DNA of 64,000 nt from Nematopogon swammerdamellus (GCA_946902875.1 OX336355.1:13611347-13675346), one strand, 5' to 3'; positions 19,894 to 30,431 are shown, numbered from the stretch's first letter. Made by a program: numbers and translations. The notes: a model not told the origin generated them from the sequence alone.

Positions 19894-20379
19894 CACTGAT
19901 CGTTTGCGAATAGTCTTCGTCGTGTTATCCGTCTCGTTGTCGGTGTCGGAATCTTGGAATGAGGATTGACCGTTTGGCGCTTCCGACGAAGAGCTGACGA
20001 TAGGCGCTTCGGAGGGGGGATCATCTTTTAATTCTTCAGGTAAAGAGGACGATAGGGCTGCTGCGGTTGAGATCGTCTCTGTGGTCGGAGAAGCTTCGAT
20101 GTCTTGAAGCGGTTCACTGGACGATGGTGATGGTGACAACACATCGGGCACCGGTTCCGAGACTGCCGTGTACGCCGGCAACTCCACCGAGACCTTCGAG
20201 CCCTTCGAGTCAGTGCTGATAGTCTCCACATCTGAGTCGTCCTCTTCGTCATCGTCAAAGGTGACGGTTCCTCCTCCGCTGCTCCTTGTGCCTCCACTGC
20301 CACCGAGAGCGCCCAGTATCAACGGTCCGAATGTTTGGAAGAGTGTACCCGTGATGTTCTGTATTTTCTGATCGATAAT
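19894..20379 (-). CDS. Secreted-protein gene, acidic Ser/Thr-rich exon 3
   Basis: The acceptor GCCTGTTTTCTAG is followed by 162 phase-0 codons: IIDQKIQNITGTLFQTFGPL, ILGALGGSGGTRSSGGG, an acidic run FDDDEEDDSDVE, then a long Ser/Thr/Pro/Glu-rich part, and KTIRKRSV at a good donor (GTG then GTAACT). There are N-glycosylation sequons (NIT, NET, NTT), fitting a secreted protein. IRKR is a possible convertase site. An in-frame stop follows within the intron. Confidence 0.75.
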
Positions 20380-20513
20380 CTAGAAAACAGGCTTTATTCA
20401 GTACACACATTGGATTATCCTATACATAAGTGGGCTATTAGAGAGTCTAGGGGAGAGATCTAGAGGTTTTCGTGAAGTATTGCTGAAAAATCTAAGAAAT
20501 CAATTAGGTATAC

Positions 20514-20618
20514 CTGAGTTAAAGTAGGGAACAGCTGTCGCAGGATGCCGATAGTCCGTTTGTTTCGCTCGCTCAGCTCAGAACCAGGTTCGCCCAGGTT
20601 GAGAGAGTCCAGTGTCTC
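20514..20618 (-). CDS. Secreted-protein gene, exon 2
   Basis: Acceptor ATGAATGATTTCAG, then 35 phase-0 codons: ETLDSLNLGEPGSELSERNK then RTIGILRQLFPTLTQ, then donor CAG plus GTATACCT. Both boundaries are phase 0, matching exons 1 and 3. SERNKR is a canonical RXKR convertase motif, followed by an amphipathic segment. Confidence 0.75.
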
Positions 20619-21267
20619 CTGAAATCATTCATACCGTACAATTAGTGTGTGTTCATATAGATAGAAGCATACGAACGGTATTACGGCCGATAAAACCCGA
20701 TCGAAGATACACAAAAAGAAGAAGACAAGAAGACTGGTCCCTCGGCTTCATAGAACACAACATCTGGTCTAGTACGTAAGCAGTCTAGTAATAATAGTAA
20801 TCCCGCGGTTTGGCAATCGCAATGACCTGTCAGTAAATGAATTCAGATCGGCTTCATGCGCGCGCGCCGCGCCGGCGCGGCCGCGCAACCGCTGCAGTTT
20901 AGCAGGTTGTGATAGCGAGGTGAGCCGAGGCGGTGTTTGCGCAAGAGTCGCAAGGCCGACAATTTAATAAGTGTAACGCGCATACCGCGCCGATTACTTT
21001 CGCAGGCTGCAGCCCCCGCCTTGAATGCGTCGAGACTCTTCCCGATATGCGGTTGTACCCCTTAATTAATGTACCGAAGTCTATCGGAGCAAGAAGACAC
21101 AATTATTGGACCAACTAAGGTGTTCGCTGCAGCTCAAGAGTTCAATCATGCTTCAGGTAGCATGTACGTCATTATTTTGTCTAGTAGGTATTAAGATGGC
21201 TCGTGTTGCATCCAACGATGGCATGTATTTCACTTGTATTTCTACGATGGCATGCGTGGTGTGAGAC

Positions 21268-21510
21268 AGCGATGGACCGTGGTTCGGATTCCACGGTGAT
21301 AGGGATTATCCCGGCCGGGTTGGTTGGTACCACTGAACAAAACCTCGGTCGAAACAGCTATATAAATAGTTCGTGTTATCCGTCCAGTTCAGTGTAGCCG
21401 ACATGAAATGAAGGGAAGCACTGACATGGCACCTAGTTCACCCAATGTTATGGGCTGACATCACGGATGTTGTAGGTGATGTACCAACCGTGTCAGTTTC
21501 CATAAAAAAA
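21268..21510 (+). repeat. F1 SINE, truncated, in intron 1
   Basis: Begins GATGGACCGTGGTTCGGATT (B-box-like) and joins the F1 body at CCGGCCGGGTTGGTTGGTAC. It ends ACCGTGTCAGTTTCCAT plus an A-run. It is opposite in strand to the host gene. The GTGGTTCGGATTCCAC head resembles that of the copy at 40499, not the usual F1 head. Confidence 0.8.
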
Positions 21511-21514
21511 AATC

Positions 21515-21665
21515 GTCTGATGGGACGCTTTCCCCGGTTATATGGACAGACGACCTAAAAAATATAGTCTGGAGTGGATGGATGAGAAGAGCGGAAGACC
21601 GCGTGTGCCCTGGAAGAGGCCTGTGTCCAGCAGTAGACCGATAGGAGCTGATGGTGATGATGATG
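21515..21665 (+). mobile_element. F6 LINE 3' end fragment
   Basis: GACAGACGACCTAAAAAATA, GGATGGATGAGAAGAGCGGA, GAAGAGGCCTGTGTCCAGCA and a trailing GATGGTGATGATGATG match the LINE ends at 30115-30385 and 37465-37625. It abuts exon 1 of the secreted-protein gene within 20-170 bases. Confidence 0.75.
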
Positions 21666-21685
21666 CATTTGATATGGTTAGCTAC

Positions 21686-21862
21686 CTGTGCGCTGACGGC
21701 TGGCGCGATGATCTCTATGATCTCCGGTCTGTCGTCGTCGGAGGGGACTGGGACCGGTGCGGGCGCAGGCTCTGGTGCGGGGGCGGGCGCGGGGGCGGGC
21801 GCGGGGGCGGCGTGTGCGAGCGCAAGCGTCGCCACCAGTAGCGCTATCCTCAAACTGGTCAT
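21686..21862 (-). CDS. Secreted-protein gene, first coding exon (signal peptide and Ala-Pro tract)
   Basis: ATG at 21862-21860 opens MTSLRIALLVATLALAHAAP, a textbook signal peptide with likely cleavage after AHA. An alternating Ala-Pro/Glu-Pro tract follows, then SDDDRPEIIEIIAPAVSAQ and a CAG plus GTAGCT donor (phase 0). An upstream in-frame ATG exists, but the intervening sequence contains a splice acceptor (TTTTTCTCCTCCACAG ending at 21895). The coding start is therefore placed at 21862, with a 32-base 5' UTR portion in this exon and a further 5' exon expected at higher coordinates. The gene runs on the minus strand through exons at 20514, 19894, 19432 and 18902 to a last exon at 13403 or 9399, giving a secreted precursor of about 464 or 437 residues. 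Residues 77-80, 252-254 and 322-325 carry RNKR, RKR and RNKR. Function unknown; family not recognised. Confidence 0.8.
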
Positions 21863-22194
21863 GTTGTATGTGTTGTGTGGGTTTTTGGTGGTGGCTGTGG
21901 AGGAGAAAAACAATGTTGTTAAATTTGAGTTGCATGCAACAAATTATAATTTTACTTTTTTTTTTATAAAATATAATTAATAAATAATCGAGAATCGATC
22001 ATTGTAAACCAAATCAGACTGTAAATTATTATTCTCAGAAAATTTTAATCGAGGAAAATTTTAAAGTCAAACCCATTAAGCGCCTCCTTGTGTTCTCGTA
22101 TATTTGTGTGTATTGATGTGCCTGAGGTATTGAGTTTTCGCTGTCTTGTAGCATGCGTTTAGATTTTGCATGCCCATGATATGATTGGCGGAAG

Positions 22195-22790
22195 ATCAGC
22201 AATAACAAGAGGCAGAATAACTAACAAACGAAATAGGCAGAAGATAACTATAACAAAAAGAAGAAGAAGACCGAAGGGAAGCACTGACATGGCACCTAGT
22301 TCACCCGGTGTTATGGGCTGACATCACAGATGTTGTAGGTGATGTAGCCAAGCGTGTCAGTTTCCATAAAAAAAAATAAAAAAAAAGAAGAAGAACTGGC
22401 ATCAACTTTAGGCAGAAGAACTGGCAACAACAATAGACAGGACATGACTATAAAAACAGGTAGAAGAACTGACAACAACAATGGACAGAAGATAACTATA
22501 ACAACAGGTAGAAGAACTGACAACAACAATAGGCAGAAGATAACTATAACAACAGGTAGAAGAACTGACAACAACAATGAAGAGAAGATAACTATAACAA
22601 CAGGTGAAAGAACTGACAACAACAATGGACAGAAGATAACTATAACAACAGGTAGAAGAACTAACAACAACAATAGGCAAAAGATAACAGTTATAGTTAC
22701 TATAACAACAGGTAGAAGAACTGACAAGAACAACAGGCAGAAGATACTATAACAACAGGTAGAAGAACTGAAAACAGCAATATGTAGAAG
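22195..22790. repeat. 48-bp minisatellite interrupted by an F1 SINE
   Basis: About eight units of GAAGAACTGACAACAACAAT plus GGACAGAAGATAACTATAAC and AACAGGTA run from about 22395 to 22790, with a diverged start at 22195-22265. The 48-bp period is a multiple of 3, so both strands look open (RRTDNNNGQKITITTG repeated), but nothing else indicates coding. Bases 22274-22375 are an F1 insertion; AAAAGAAGAAGAA lies on both sides of it, consistent with a target duplication. Confidence 0.85.
22274..22375 (+). repeat. F1 SINE 3' fragment inside the minisatellite
   Basis: CCGAAGGGAAGCACTGACAT, GTTCACCCGGTGTTATGGGC and GTGTCAGTTTCCAT plus A-rich tail. It is 5'-truncated. Confidence 0.8.
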
Positions 22791-23655
22791 GTATACTCAT
22801 ACTACAAAACAGGTTCCTGTGCTTACATATCAGAAACACGACACACAATCGATTAGACAACGTTTATACTACAATGTCACATTACTTTTAAATCCCGCAG
22901 AAAATACAAGAGGGCTTACTTGCCACTATAGTTTTATACACTATAATTTATTTTATATGCAGTTTAACCGTAGATTCATACATGAATGATTATACCTAAT
23001 AAAATATTTGTTCTGCAGAGTTATTTTATTGCCAAGGAAGAGTTGAAATGATGATGATGCTATTTTAACTTCAGGTTGTCTATAAGATTTATGATTTCTA
23101 TGAGTAATGGACTGGCTAGTAGATCGCAGCTATAACGTAATGCATTCTGTGATATAACGTGATATCACGGAAGGTGATGAATATTGGTACAGGAACAACC
23201 ATCATGAGAGTCAAGCATGGTAGAGTCAGTAAAGATTACAGATGTTTGCCCCTCACGAATTTCTTTCCTCATTGTAATGTCCTAAATGTAGATTACACAA
23301 ATTCCTACATGGTATTTAATAAATGGCAGAAGCCTAAAAATATTTCAGTACATAAAAATAAGCGTTTGTTCTATGGTTTTTTATTCTGAGGTGAAATTAA
23401 TTAATTATATTTTCATACCAGACCAAAAGTGAAAAAATATGGGATTAAAATAAAAAAAAAATGTATCTACGCAAATTAAACCCTCAGAGGGCAAAACTAC
23501 CACTTACGAGTTTTTGGACTTACTGAGCGCTGCCTAAACTGTGTATCCTAGATGTTGAGGTTTGCGTAGTAAATTCACAATTTAATTTTACATCATTATG
23601 TTCTTGTAACTACTATTCAGTTGGTTTTATAATATAAAATATAATTAACCATACA
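22791..23655. other. AT-rich intergenic DNA
   Basis: No supported gene or named repeat. Confidence 0.45.
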
Positions 23656-24149
23656 GGATGCTGTAACGGCCAGTACATTAATTTCGCCAGCGCAATTCTC
23701 ATGATTTTCCGAGACAAAAAAGTAAACACAGTTTTTCTCTAAAGTGTCTAGTTTTGGAGATATAAATTTTTTTAATTTATGTTTTTGTCAAAGAGTTTGT
23801 ATTACGAGCGAAGCGACAAACTCTTTGGTTTTTGTCAAGTGTAATTTGACGCGCGCGGGGGGAGGGTGCTGGCGCTGGAACGGTCGGCGTCGAAAAACTC
23901 ACCCCGCTCCGCCGCCGCGCATCTCCTCTCTCCGCGCACTCGTCCCTGCTCGCTCACTCACCGCGCCCCTTTCATTCCCACGTTCGCGCGGAACATTAGA
24001 TCATTTTTACACTAAATAAATAATTAGTTTGTATGAAAACTGTAACTTTTTATTTAAAGGGAATTTTGTAAAAAGTTATTTGATTTTTTTGTTAGTATTG
24101 ATCCCAATAATCATTTCCTAAATTTTATGTAGTGGCCGTTACAACAACC
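23656..24149. mobile_element. MITE-like element with 23-bp inverted ends
   Basis: Left GGATGCTGTAACGGCCAGTA then CAT; right ATGTAGTGGCCGTTACAACA then ACC. Ends match in reverse complement with about four mismatches. Inside is a hairpin, CAAAGAGTTTGT ... ACAAACTCTTTG near 23790-23826, and a very GC-rich block at 23850-23985 that contrasts with AT-rich flanks. There is no transposase. Confidence 0.7.
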
Positions 24150-24289
24150 TTTATATGAAATTTATACATAAATATAATATGTACGAGTACGTACCTTATA
24201 GTATTTATTTTATGTATGTATCTAATTATATTTTTGTGTCCATTTATATAGCTTTCTTCTTCACACTTTACTTTTGCACTGCATTGTCC

Positions 24290-24410
24290 GCCCTATGCGC
24301 TTCTCCACATCCCAAAGGTTAGTTTATAAAGAATGCTAGATTGCTTTAAACTCGCCTTTTGTGTTTCTTTTTATGGAGTACAATAAAGTATATTTGAATA
24401 GTACCTAAAA
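24290..24410 (+). repeat. Retroelement tail (ACAATAAAGTATATTT end)
   Basis: CACATCCCAAAGGTTAGTTT, AAACTCGCCTTTTGTG, then GAGTACAATAAAGTATATTT. It is the reverse of the segment at 10215-10350. A shorter similar piece is near 58140-58200. Confidence 0.55.
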
Positions 24411-24867
24411 TAATGTTCTATGACGTAATGCAAGATTTACGTCTTATAGAGCATTGTCTCTCTCAACCACAACTAAAGCCAACACAGCTCGGTTCACTAA
24501 CACCTAACTAGACTGCGCTAGAGTGATGAAGATAGTTGAGAGTATGAGAGCATTACGCAAAAACGCATTCACCAGTCACCTCCTCCTCGACCGCACGAGT
24601 GCATTAGTGCTTTTGAAATAATCATGCCGGGTAATTTTATAACTTTGCCAAAACATTCATTTCTACATAAGTTAAAATATAATTTACAAACTACACTTAT
24701 TTCATGTAATAAATATGATTGGTGGTTTATATGTCAGTTAGTCAGTCGGTCAGCGGGTTTGCGACCACTGCTGATACAACGAAACTAAAACCGACCAAAA
24801 AATTAACCATTCCGTTCTTGAGTTATAATAAGCAAACATAATAATATTACACTGTGTACCATTTTTA

Positions 24868-25130
24868 GGGTTCCGTATCCGTCGTACGGGACCCTATTAC
24901 TAAGCCTACGGCCGTCTGTCTGTCCGTCTGTCCGAGGGCTGTATCTCTTGAACCGTAATACGAGTAGGTAACCCGTTGAAATTTTCACAGAATATGTGTT
25001 ATAGTTATGATGGCCTATTTATCAACAAATAATAAAAATAAGTAAATGTAAAAAATTCGCGAAGTCCCCATATAAGAAACTAAAAAGTGTATGCGCGCCA
25101 TCAAGTATTAATCATTTGAGCTGACTGACA
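24868..25130 (+). repeat. F3 repeat, 5' part
   Basis: GGGTTCCGTATCCGTCGTAC, CTGTATCTCTTGAACCGTAA, CCGTTGAAATTTTCACAGAA and GTATGCGCGCCATCAAG in the usual F3 order. The 3' GGCCGG end is missing. Confidence 0.85.
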
Positions 25131-25137
25131 TTTTAAC

Positions 25138-25206
25138 TGGCTGACATCACGGTACATCCGACGTGATGTAGCCAACCGTTACCGTGTTAATTTCCATAAA
25201 AAAAAT
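25138..25206 (+). repeat. F1 SINE 3' remnant
   Basis: GCTGACATCACGG, GTGATGTAGCCAACCG and TTTCCATAAAAAAAATA. Only the last 70 bases are kept. Confidence 0.6.
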
Positions 25207-25539
25207 ATACATACCTACTTCAAATTCGTTTCCATACTGTTAGTACGACATGGACTATTTATAAATAATTTATTTATTTTATTTATTGAACTTTAAGTTA
25301 ATCATCTCACATCATCACACCGCGTGGCAGACATACGGACAGACATACATCTGACTAATTTTCTAAGGTTTCTCGCCAGCAGCGTGGCGCGCTACTAACT
25401 AAACCCGCTACTACTAACTACTAACTAACTAACCTAAAACTTGCGCTTAAAACATAGCGTTACTTCATGAAAGTTATATTGTGTTACATTATGCAGTTTA
25501 CTGCGAAACACTAGTTTAACGTTATCTATAAAATGTACG

Positions 25540-25890
25540 TAAGACATTTCAGCATTTTGTTATAAAGTAAGTAATGTAATGAAACTGTTGATTGTTCGAT
25601 CTTTCCTAAGACGTGATAGTCAAGATACGTTCTTCACCATTAAAATATTATGCTATTTTATTTATTATATAACCTTACTTACTTTAATTGAAAAAATACA
25701 TATTTACAACATACTATTTTATTCCTACTCGTATTCAATAAGTTGAAATAATTTAAACCTATGAATTTAAACCCAGAAAACGTACCTAGGAAATTTCAGC
25801 ATTTTATTTTATAGTACCTAAGCAATGTAATGAAACTGTTGATTGTTCGATCTTTCCTAAGATCTAATAAGCAAAATACGTTCTTCACCC
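25540..25890. repeat. Direct repeat, two copies of about 100 bp
   Basis: TAATGAAACTGTTGATTGTT then CGATCTTTCCTAAGA and ATACGTTCTTCACC occur at about 25575-25640 and again at about 25825-25890. The F1 copy begins exactly after TTCTTCACC of the second. Confidence 0.75.
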
Positions 25891-26097
25891 CGGCCGGCTT
25901 GGTACCACCGCACTGAGCGAAACATCGTCGTTCGAAACGGCTATGTAAATAGTTAGTGTTTTCCGTCCAGTTTAGTGTAGCCGACATGAAATGAAGGGAA
26001 GCACTGACATGGCACCTAGTTCACCCGGTGTTATGGGCTAACATCACGGATGTTGTAGGTGATGTAGCCAACCGTGTCAGTTTCCATAAAGAAAAAT
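25891..26097 (+). repeat. F1 SINE, truncated
   Basis: CGGCCGGCTTGGTACCACCG, GTCCAGTTTAGTGTAGCCGA, GGTGATGTAGCCAACCGTGT and an A-rich tail. Confidence 0.8.
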
Positions 26098-26342
26098 ATA
26101 TATATAATTAATTAATTTATTGAAGCGGCTATGTAATTGTTTATATATAAACAAATAAATGTACCAAACGCATATGTAGAGTGTCTAGAAAGGTGTGTCG
26201 GGGACCAGCTGGTAAGGGGACAGATGACTAACAGACCCGACGTATGCGACCTAAGTGCACGCTTCACTTTCACTCAGCACCGTGTGTGTGAATCAAGCAA
26301 GTCTGGGTTCAAGACTCGACCAAGACACTATGTGTCAGGTAC

Positions 26343-26612
26343 TGACACACAGGTATGGGGCTCGTACTTAAAAATAATAGCCCCACTGCATCTCACCCCG
26401 TGCACGTTGAATAAGAGATAAGGACAAGGTGCCGTGCTAAAAGGCGATGTCGTGCAGCAGATAGGTATTTATGCCTTACTGGCTGCTTGATAGTTATCTT
26501 GTCCATTGCTAAACGTGGTGGTCGGTGTTGTGATTCAATTCACAAGAGTGCTTGCAGCACAACACCGATTACTGTGCTTACCCTGATTGTCAGGATCTGC
26601 GTATAGTATGTA
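26343..26612 (-). repeat. F2 repeat with hairpin
   Basis: On the plus strand: GGCTCGTACTTAAAAATAAT, CCCCACTGCATCTCACCCCG, GACAAGGTGCCGTGCTAAAA, then GTGGTCGGTGTTGTGATTCA and CTTGCAGCACAACACCGAT, ending near ATTGTCAGGATCTGCG and GTATGTATGTATG. The stem is imperfect in this copy. Confidence 0.75.
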
Positions 26613-27950
26613 TGTATGTTCTCACAAAATATTTAAAATGTTTAGTCGATCTATCGCGTTGTAATCTAATAACTCATCTCGATACATCGATAACATCTAA
26701 TCAGAACTATTTATCTAATCACTATTATGATCAACACAATGCATCTGTACGGTCAAACTATCTTGACATGTCTACTAATAATAAATTCCTACTTCAATTC
26801 TAACATCTCGTATACGAAAGTGCATGCCAAAATATAGCGGTGTGAGTCTAACATTGTTCGTGTTGGATTAAAATTGGTTTTTATGCTCTGTCATGTCGCT
26901 TAATATGATATATTATTATAACAAGTATATGTAATTAAATGTGACACGCTACAAATAAGACAGAGTAAGAGAGTTATTAATAAGGATAAAATCAATTAGT
27001 ACTGCAATTTTAAAATTGTCTTGTAATTTTCTTAAAAAAAAAATCAGCTTATATCAAGACTTTATTCACTATTTTCAGAATTTATTTACATCTGGTTATT
27101 TATTTATCTGTCTGTACCTCCATAATGTGTTAAGTTGCATATTATTGTAAGAAAGTTAGTGTTTTAGTGTAAGTAACATATCTGGAGAAACCTTGAGTGT
27201 TAGGAAAATGCACTTCCATGGTCAAACTCGAAATGAGAAAAAAAGCGATAGAAAAAAAAAAGAATAAGAATAAGAAATATTTATTTTTCACTTCAAATAA
27301 ATACAAAACCAATACTAGATAACAATAGCTATGAATAGAAGAGAAAAAAAGGACTGGACACAGCCTGCTCTGAATCTATTGAAGATTCAGCGCTGTATTT
27401 AAGTCCAGCCCTACAAATACAGTCACATTTAACCGTATTACAACTCACTTAGCTCTTTGACTTATTATATTAGATTACGATATAACAAATCATTATTGAC
27501 AATTCGAGTACAGTCATGCTACGTCTAAAGAATTCTACTTAGGCAAGGCACCAAGGCCGCAAGGCTGCTGTCGCAAGCCTCGTGAAATGTCCTTGTAAGA
27601 AAAACATTGCGTTAATAATGTACTAACATTTGAAATATCTTTTCATACAAATACCAATAGTAAAACAATAATTAATCTAAAGTGTTTATGCATTGTCCTG
27701 AGTATCTCGTTAATATCTTTATTAGCTATTGTGAAATAAAAACGTATGTTTACTTTTAATCATTGTTAAGCAATTAGTGCCACTTTATAAAATCTAACTT
27801 TAAATTATTATCATGACATAAATAATATGTTCGAGATTCGTATTTCCGTAAAGTAGGCAGTTAACTTTATTTCAGCCAACTAGGGCCATACAGTGAACAA
27901 GAAACTATAAAAACATAATGAAAACTCAAACTAAACAATATTAAAATAGT
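26613..27950. other. AT-rich intergenic DNA
   Basis: No gene, splice-flanked ORF or named repeat recognised. 27540-27600 has a short GC-rich patch (CCAAGGCCGCAAGGCTGC). Confidence 0.45.
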
Positions 27951-27954
27951 TATC

Positions 27955-28085
27955 AAAAGAATCTAAGGTAAAAGTACCTAGCACACTTGCGGCATTCCCC
28001 CGCTGGATGGCAAGGCTAACTCGTTGGATGAAGTAAGCCTTCGATTGCGGGACACCAGTTACATCGACTAGAAGCTTCCCGTATT
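27955..28085 (-). mobile_element. F7 retroelement ORF-end fragment
   Basis: CACTTGCGGCATTCCCCCGC then TGGATGGCAAGGCTAACTCG matches the plus-strand reading of 35880-35930, the end of an [16 protein letters not shown] retroelement ORF. Frames are broken. Confidence 0.65.
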
Positions 28086-28221
28086 TTAAGTACAGGAATA
28101 AAATGTATTAAGTATATTAAATAAATATGTGTATTAAGATAAACTTCAAATAGGCCGCGCGGTAAACGCCTTGGTTAGTTTTCTTTTCTATCGCTGTCTT
28201 TCTAAATTAAGTTTCACCATG

Positions 28222-28340
28222 TATTTTCGGGTCCTTCAAGAGGGGTGTGAATAGACACCAGCATGTCAGGCCGGCATGGCATTTGCAACCCCCGCGTACG
28301 ACCGAATGTCCATGGGCGTCGTTAGACGTTATATGGGGAC
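28222..28340 (+). repeat. F5 repeat
   Basis: GGGTCCTTCAAGAGGGGTGT, GTCAGGCCGGCATGGCATTT and CGACCGAATGTCCATGGGCG. Confidence 0.8.
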
Positions 28341-28344
28341 CCCG

Positions 28345-28535
28345 TGAATATTTTACGTTTTCTTATTTTTATTATTTGTTGTTATATCGGCCATAATAAC
28401 ACATATTCTGTGAAAATTTCAACGGGCTACCTATTACGGTTTAAGAGATACAGCCCTCGTACAGACGGACAGACAGACAGACGGTGTAGGCTTAGTAATA
28501 GGGTCCTGTAGGACGGATACGGAACCTTAACTAGT
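28345..28535 (-). repeat. F3 repeat fragment
   Basis: GTTGTTATATCGGCCATAAT, TTCTGTGAAAATTTCAACGG, then AGACAGACAGACGG and GTAGGACGGATACGGAACC, reverse of the F3 order. Confidence 0.8.
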
Positions 28536-28684
28536 CAGTGGTACAATGTGATTTCAGGGTACTCGAGCAGGGTTTAATGATCCGTCGTCACTCACTAATA
28601 TTGCTAAAAAACTTGGACTAACTAGATAGAGAAGACTAGGTACAAAAATGTTAATTAAAGTAACATCTATTTCCTCCCAAGTAC

Positions 28685-28852
28685 AGCGTGGAGTCTTTCA
28701 AAAGGGGCGTGAAAAGACTCCTGTCAGGCCGGCATGGCATTCGCAATCCCCGTGCAACAAAGAATGTTCATGGGCATCGTTAGATACCTACTTGTAGCCG
28801 CCTAGAAGTAGCTGTCACAAGAGGCCACATGTCGTACTTTCCATAAAAAAAG
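28685..28852 (+). repeat. F5 repeat with A-tail
   Basis: CAAAAGGGGCGTGAAAAGAC, TGTCAGGCCGGCATGGCATT, CATGGGCATCGTTAGA and ATGTCGTACTTTCCATAAAA. Confidence 0.75.
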
Positions 28853-28911
28853 ATGAGACAGTCATGTTATAAAATTTCGATGCGACATCATAAATAGGTA
28901 ACCTGTATTTT

Positions 28912-29410
28912 TAGGGTTTCGTATCCGTCGTACGGGACCCTATTACTTAGGTAGGATTAGGCCTAAGTCATATGTCTGTCCGTCTGTCCGAGGGCTGTTT
29001 TTTTTATTTTTTTATGGAAACTGACACGATTAGCTACATCACCTACAACATCCGTGATGTCAGCCCATAACACCGGGTGAACTTGGTGCCACGTCAGTGC
29101 TTCCCTTCGGTCGTGCCGGCTACACTGAACTGGACGGAAAACACAAACTATTTACATAGCCGTTTCGACCGACCTTTCATTCAGTGCGGTGGTACCAACC
29201 CGGGCGGGTTAAACCCTACCACCTAGTGATATAAGAAGGGAGTCATATCCCTTACTCGCCTTTTACGACACACACGGGGAGAGATGCAGTGGGGCTATTC
29301 TTTTAAAGTACCGGCCCCACACGGTACATTTAAAGTACCGGCCCCACACGGTACACGGCTGTATCTCTTGAACCGTAATAGGTAGCCCGTTGAAATTTTC
29401 ACAGCATATC
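28912..29410 (+). repeat. F3 repeat split by an F1 insertion
   Basis: F3 starts at 28912 (GGGTTTCGTATCCGTCGTAC) and breaks at GAGGGCTG about 28995. It resumes at 29346 with CGGCTGTATCTCTTGAACCG through TTGAAATTTTCACAG. The intervening sequence is a minus-strand F1. GGCTG is present on both sides of the insertion. Confidence 0.85.
28998..29345 (-). mobile_element. F1 SINE nested in F3, with duplicated 5' end
   Basis: T-rich start (reversed poly(A)), CATCCGTGATGTCAGCCCAT, TGGTACCAACCCGGGCGGGT and GTACCGGCCCCACACGGTAC. A 26-bp terminal piece containing AAAGTACCGGCCCCACACGG occurs twice in a row. The insertion is younger than the F3 host. Confidence 0.85.
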
Positions 29411-29414
29411 AATA

Positions 29415-29790
29415 CTAATAATAAATATGTAATGGATGTTCGTGAAGTAAGTTACTTTGTTTTATGAGATACTGAGTTTGTAGACTATATGTACTATGCA
29501 TAATACTAAAACTAGATTGATGATTTTTAGAAATCTTTTCTTTATGTATGTATGTATGTTCTTCCATAACTCTTAAACCGATCATCCGAATTTCAAGTAA
29601 CTTAGTACAAGCACATTTACCTATACGAGACACAGGATAGGCTAAATTAAATTCAGTTCCGGTTACGCTAAGATGTGGCTCTCATACAAACCGAATTGTT
29701 CCCTGCGCCGAAATAAAGGTACGGTAGCGGGTTTACTCGCTTTCTTTTTAAATACGAATTTCACTCGAGTGAAGCCGCGGGAAAAAGCCA
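29415..29790 (+). repeat. F8 repeat
   Basis: GAAGTAAGTTACTTTG, TTAGAAATCTTTTCTTTATG, CATAACTCTTAAACCGATCA, AGTTCCGGTTACGCTAAGAT, GGTACGGTAGCGGGTTTACT and ACGAATTTCACTCGAGTGAA then GCCGCGGG. It is colinear with 58720-59066. Its last part also forms the outer ends of the palindrome at 35402-36945. Confidence 0.75.
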
Positions 29791-30114
29791 GTTTTACAAT
29801 ATATTTGTATCTTGACCGTTCCATAAATTATTGTTATGAATCTGTACATTATCTTCTGAGCCGCAGAAAAGTAAAATACAATATAAGTCTTGCGAAATCG
29901 TTTGAGGAAATACATTCGTTGTTGCGGGTTTGCTTCCTGCATTGTTTGTTATTATAATAAACATATTATTATATTCTACACTTATTATTATATGAACATA
30001 ATGACTGAACTGTGAGAAATTGCACAAACCGGAGCTTGATGACTCGACTGAATTTTATAAATGTCATGAAATTCTGTTTCAAAATTGTGCGCCATTAATA
30101 TTAATTATTTGTCA

Positions 30115-30385
30115 ACATTGCTAAGAAAATAAGCAAGCTGAAGTGGCAGTGGGCTAGGCACATCTGTCGTAGACCCGACAACCGATGGGGTTGACGGGTC
30201 CCCGAATGGAGGCCACGTACAAGCAAACGTAGCGTGGGACGACCCCCGGCTAGATGGACAGATGACCTAAAAAAGGTAGCCGGGAGTGGTTGGATGAGAA
30301 GAGCGGAAGACCGCGTGTGGTAGCGTGCCTTGGGAGAGGCCTGTGTCCAGCAGTGGACCGATACATGCTGATGATGATGATATGT
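30115..30385 (+). mobile_element. F6 LINE 3' end
   Basis: Translation includes ISKLKWQWARHICRRPDNRW, then after a stop SVGRPPARWTDDLKKVAGSG, WMRRAEDRVW and LGEACVQQWTD. This is the carboxy end of a moth non-LTR reverse transcriptase ORF. In-frame stops show it is dead. Confidence 0.85.
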
Positions 30386-30431
30386 ATATAATTATATATA
30401 TACTATATGTTATAATAGTATGTATTATAAA

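Noticed and set aside
21461..21913. 150-codon minus-strand ORF with upstream methionines
   Set aside because: The true start is the MTSLR methionine at 21862 just after a splice acceptor, and the exon ends at 21686; the remainder is intron containing LINE and SINE sequence.
22311..22752. 132- and 140-codon repetitive ORFs
   Set aside because: They read through a SINE tail and a 48-bp minisatellite on both strands; no start context, splice signal or non-repeat domain supports coding.
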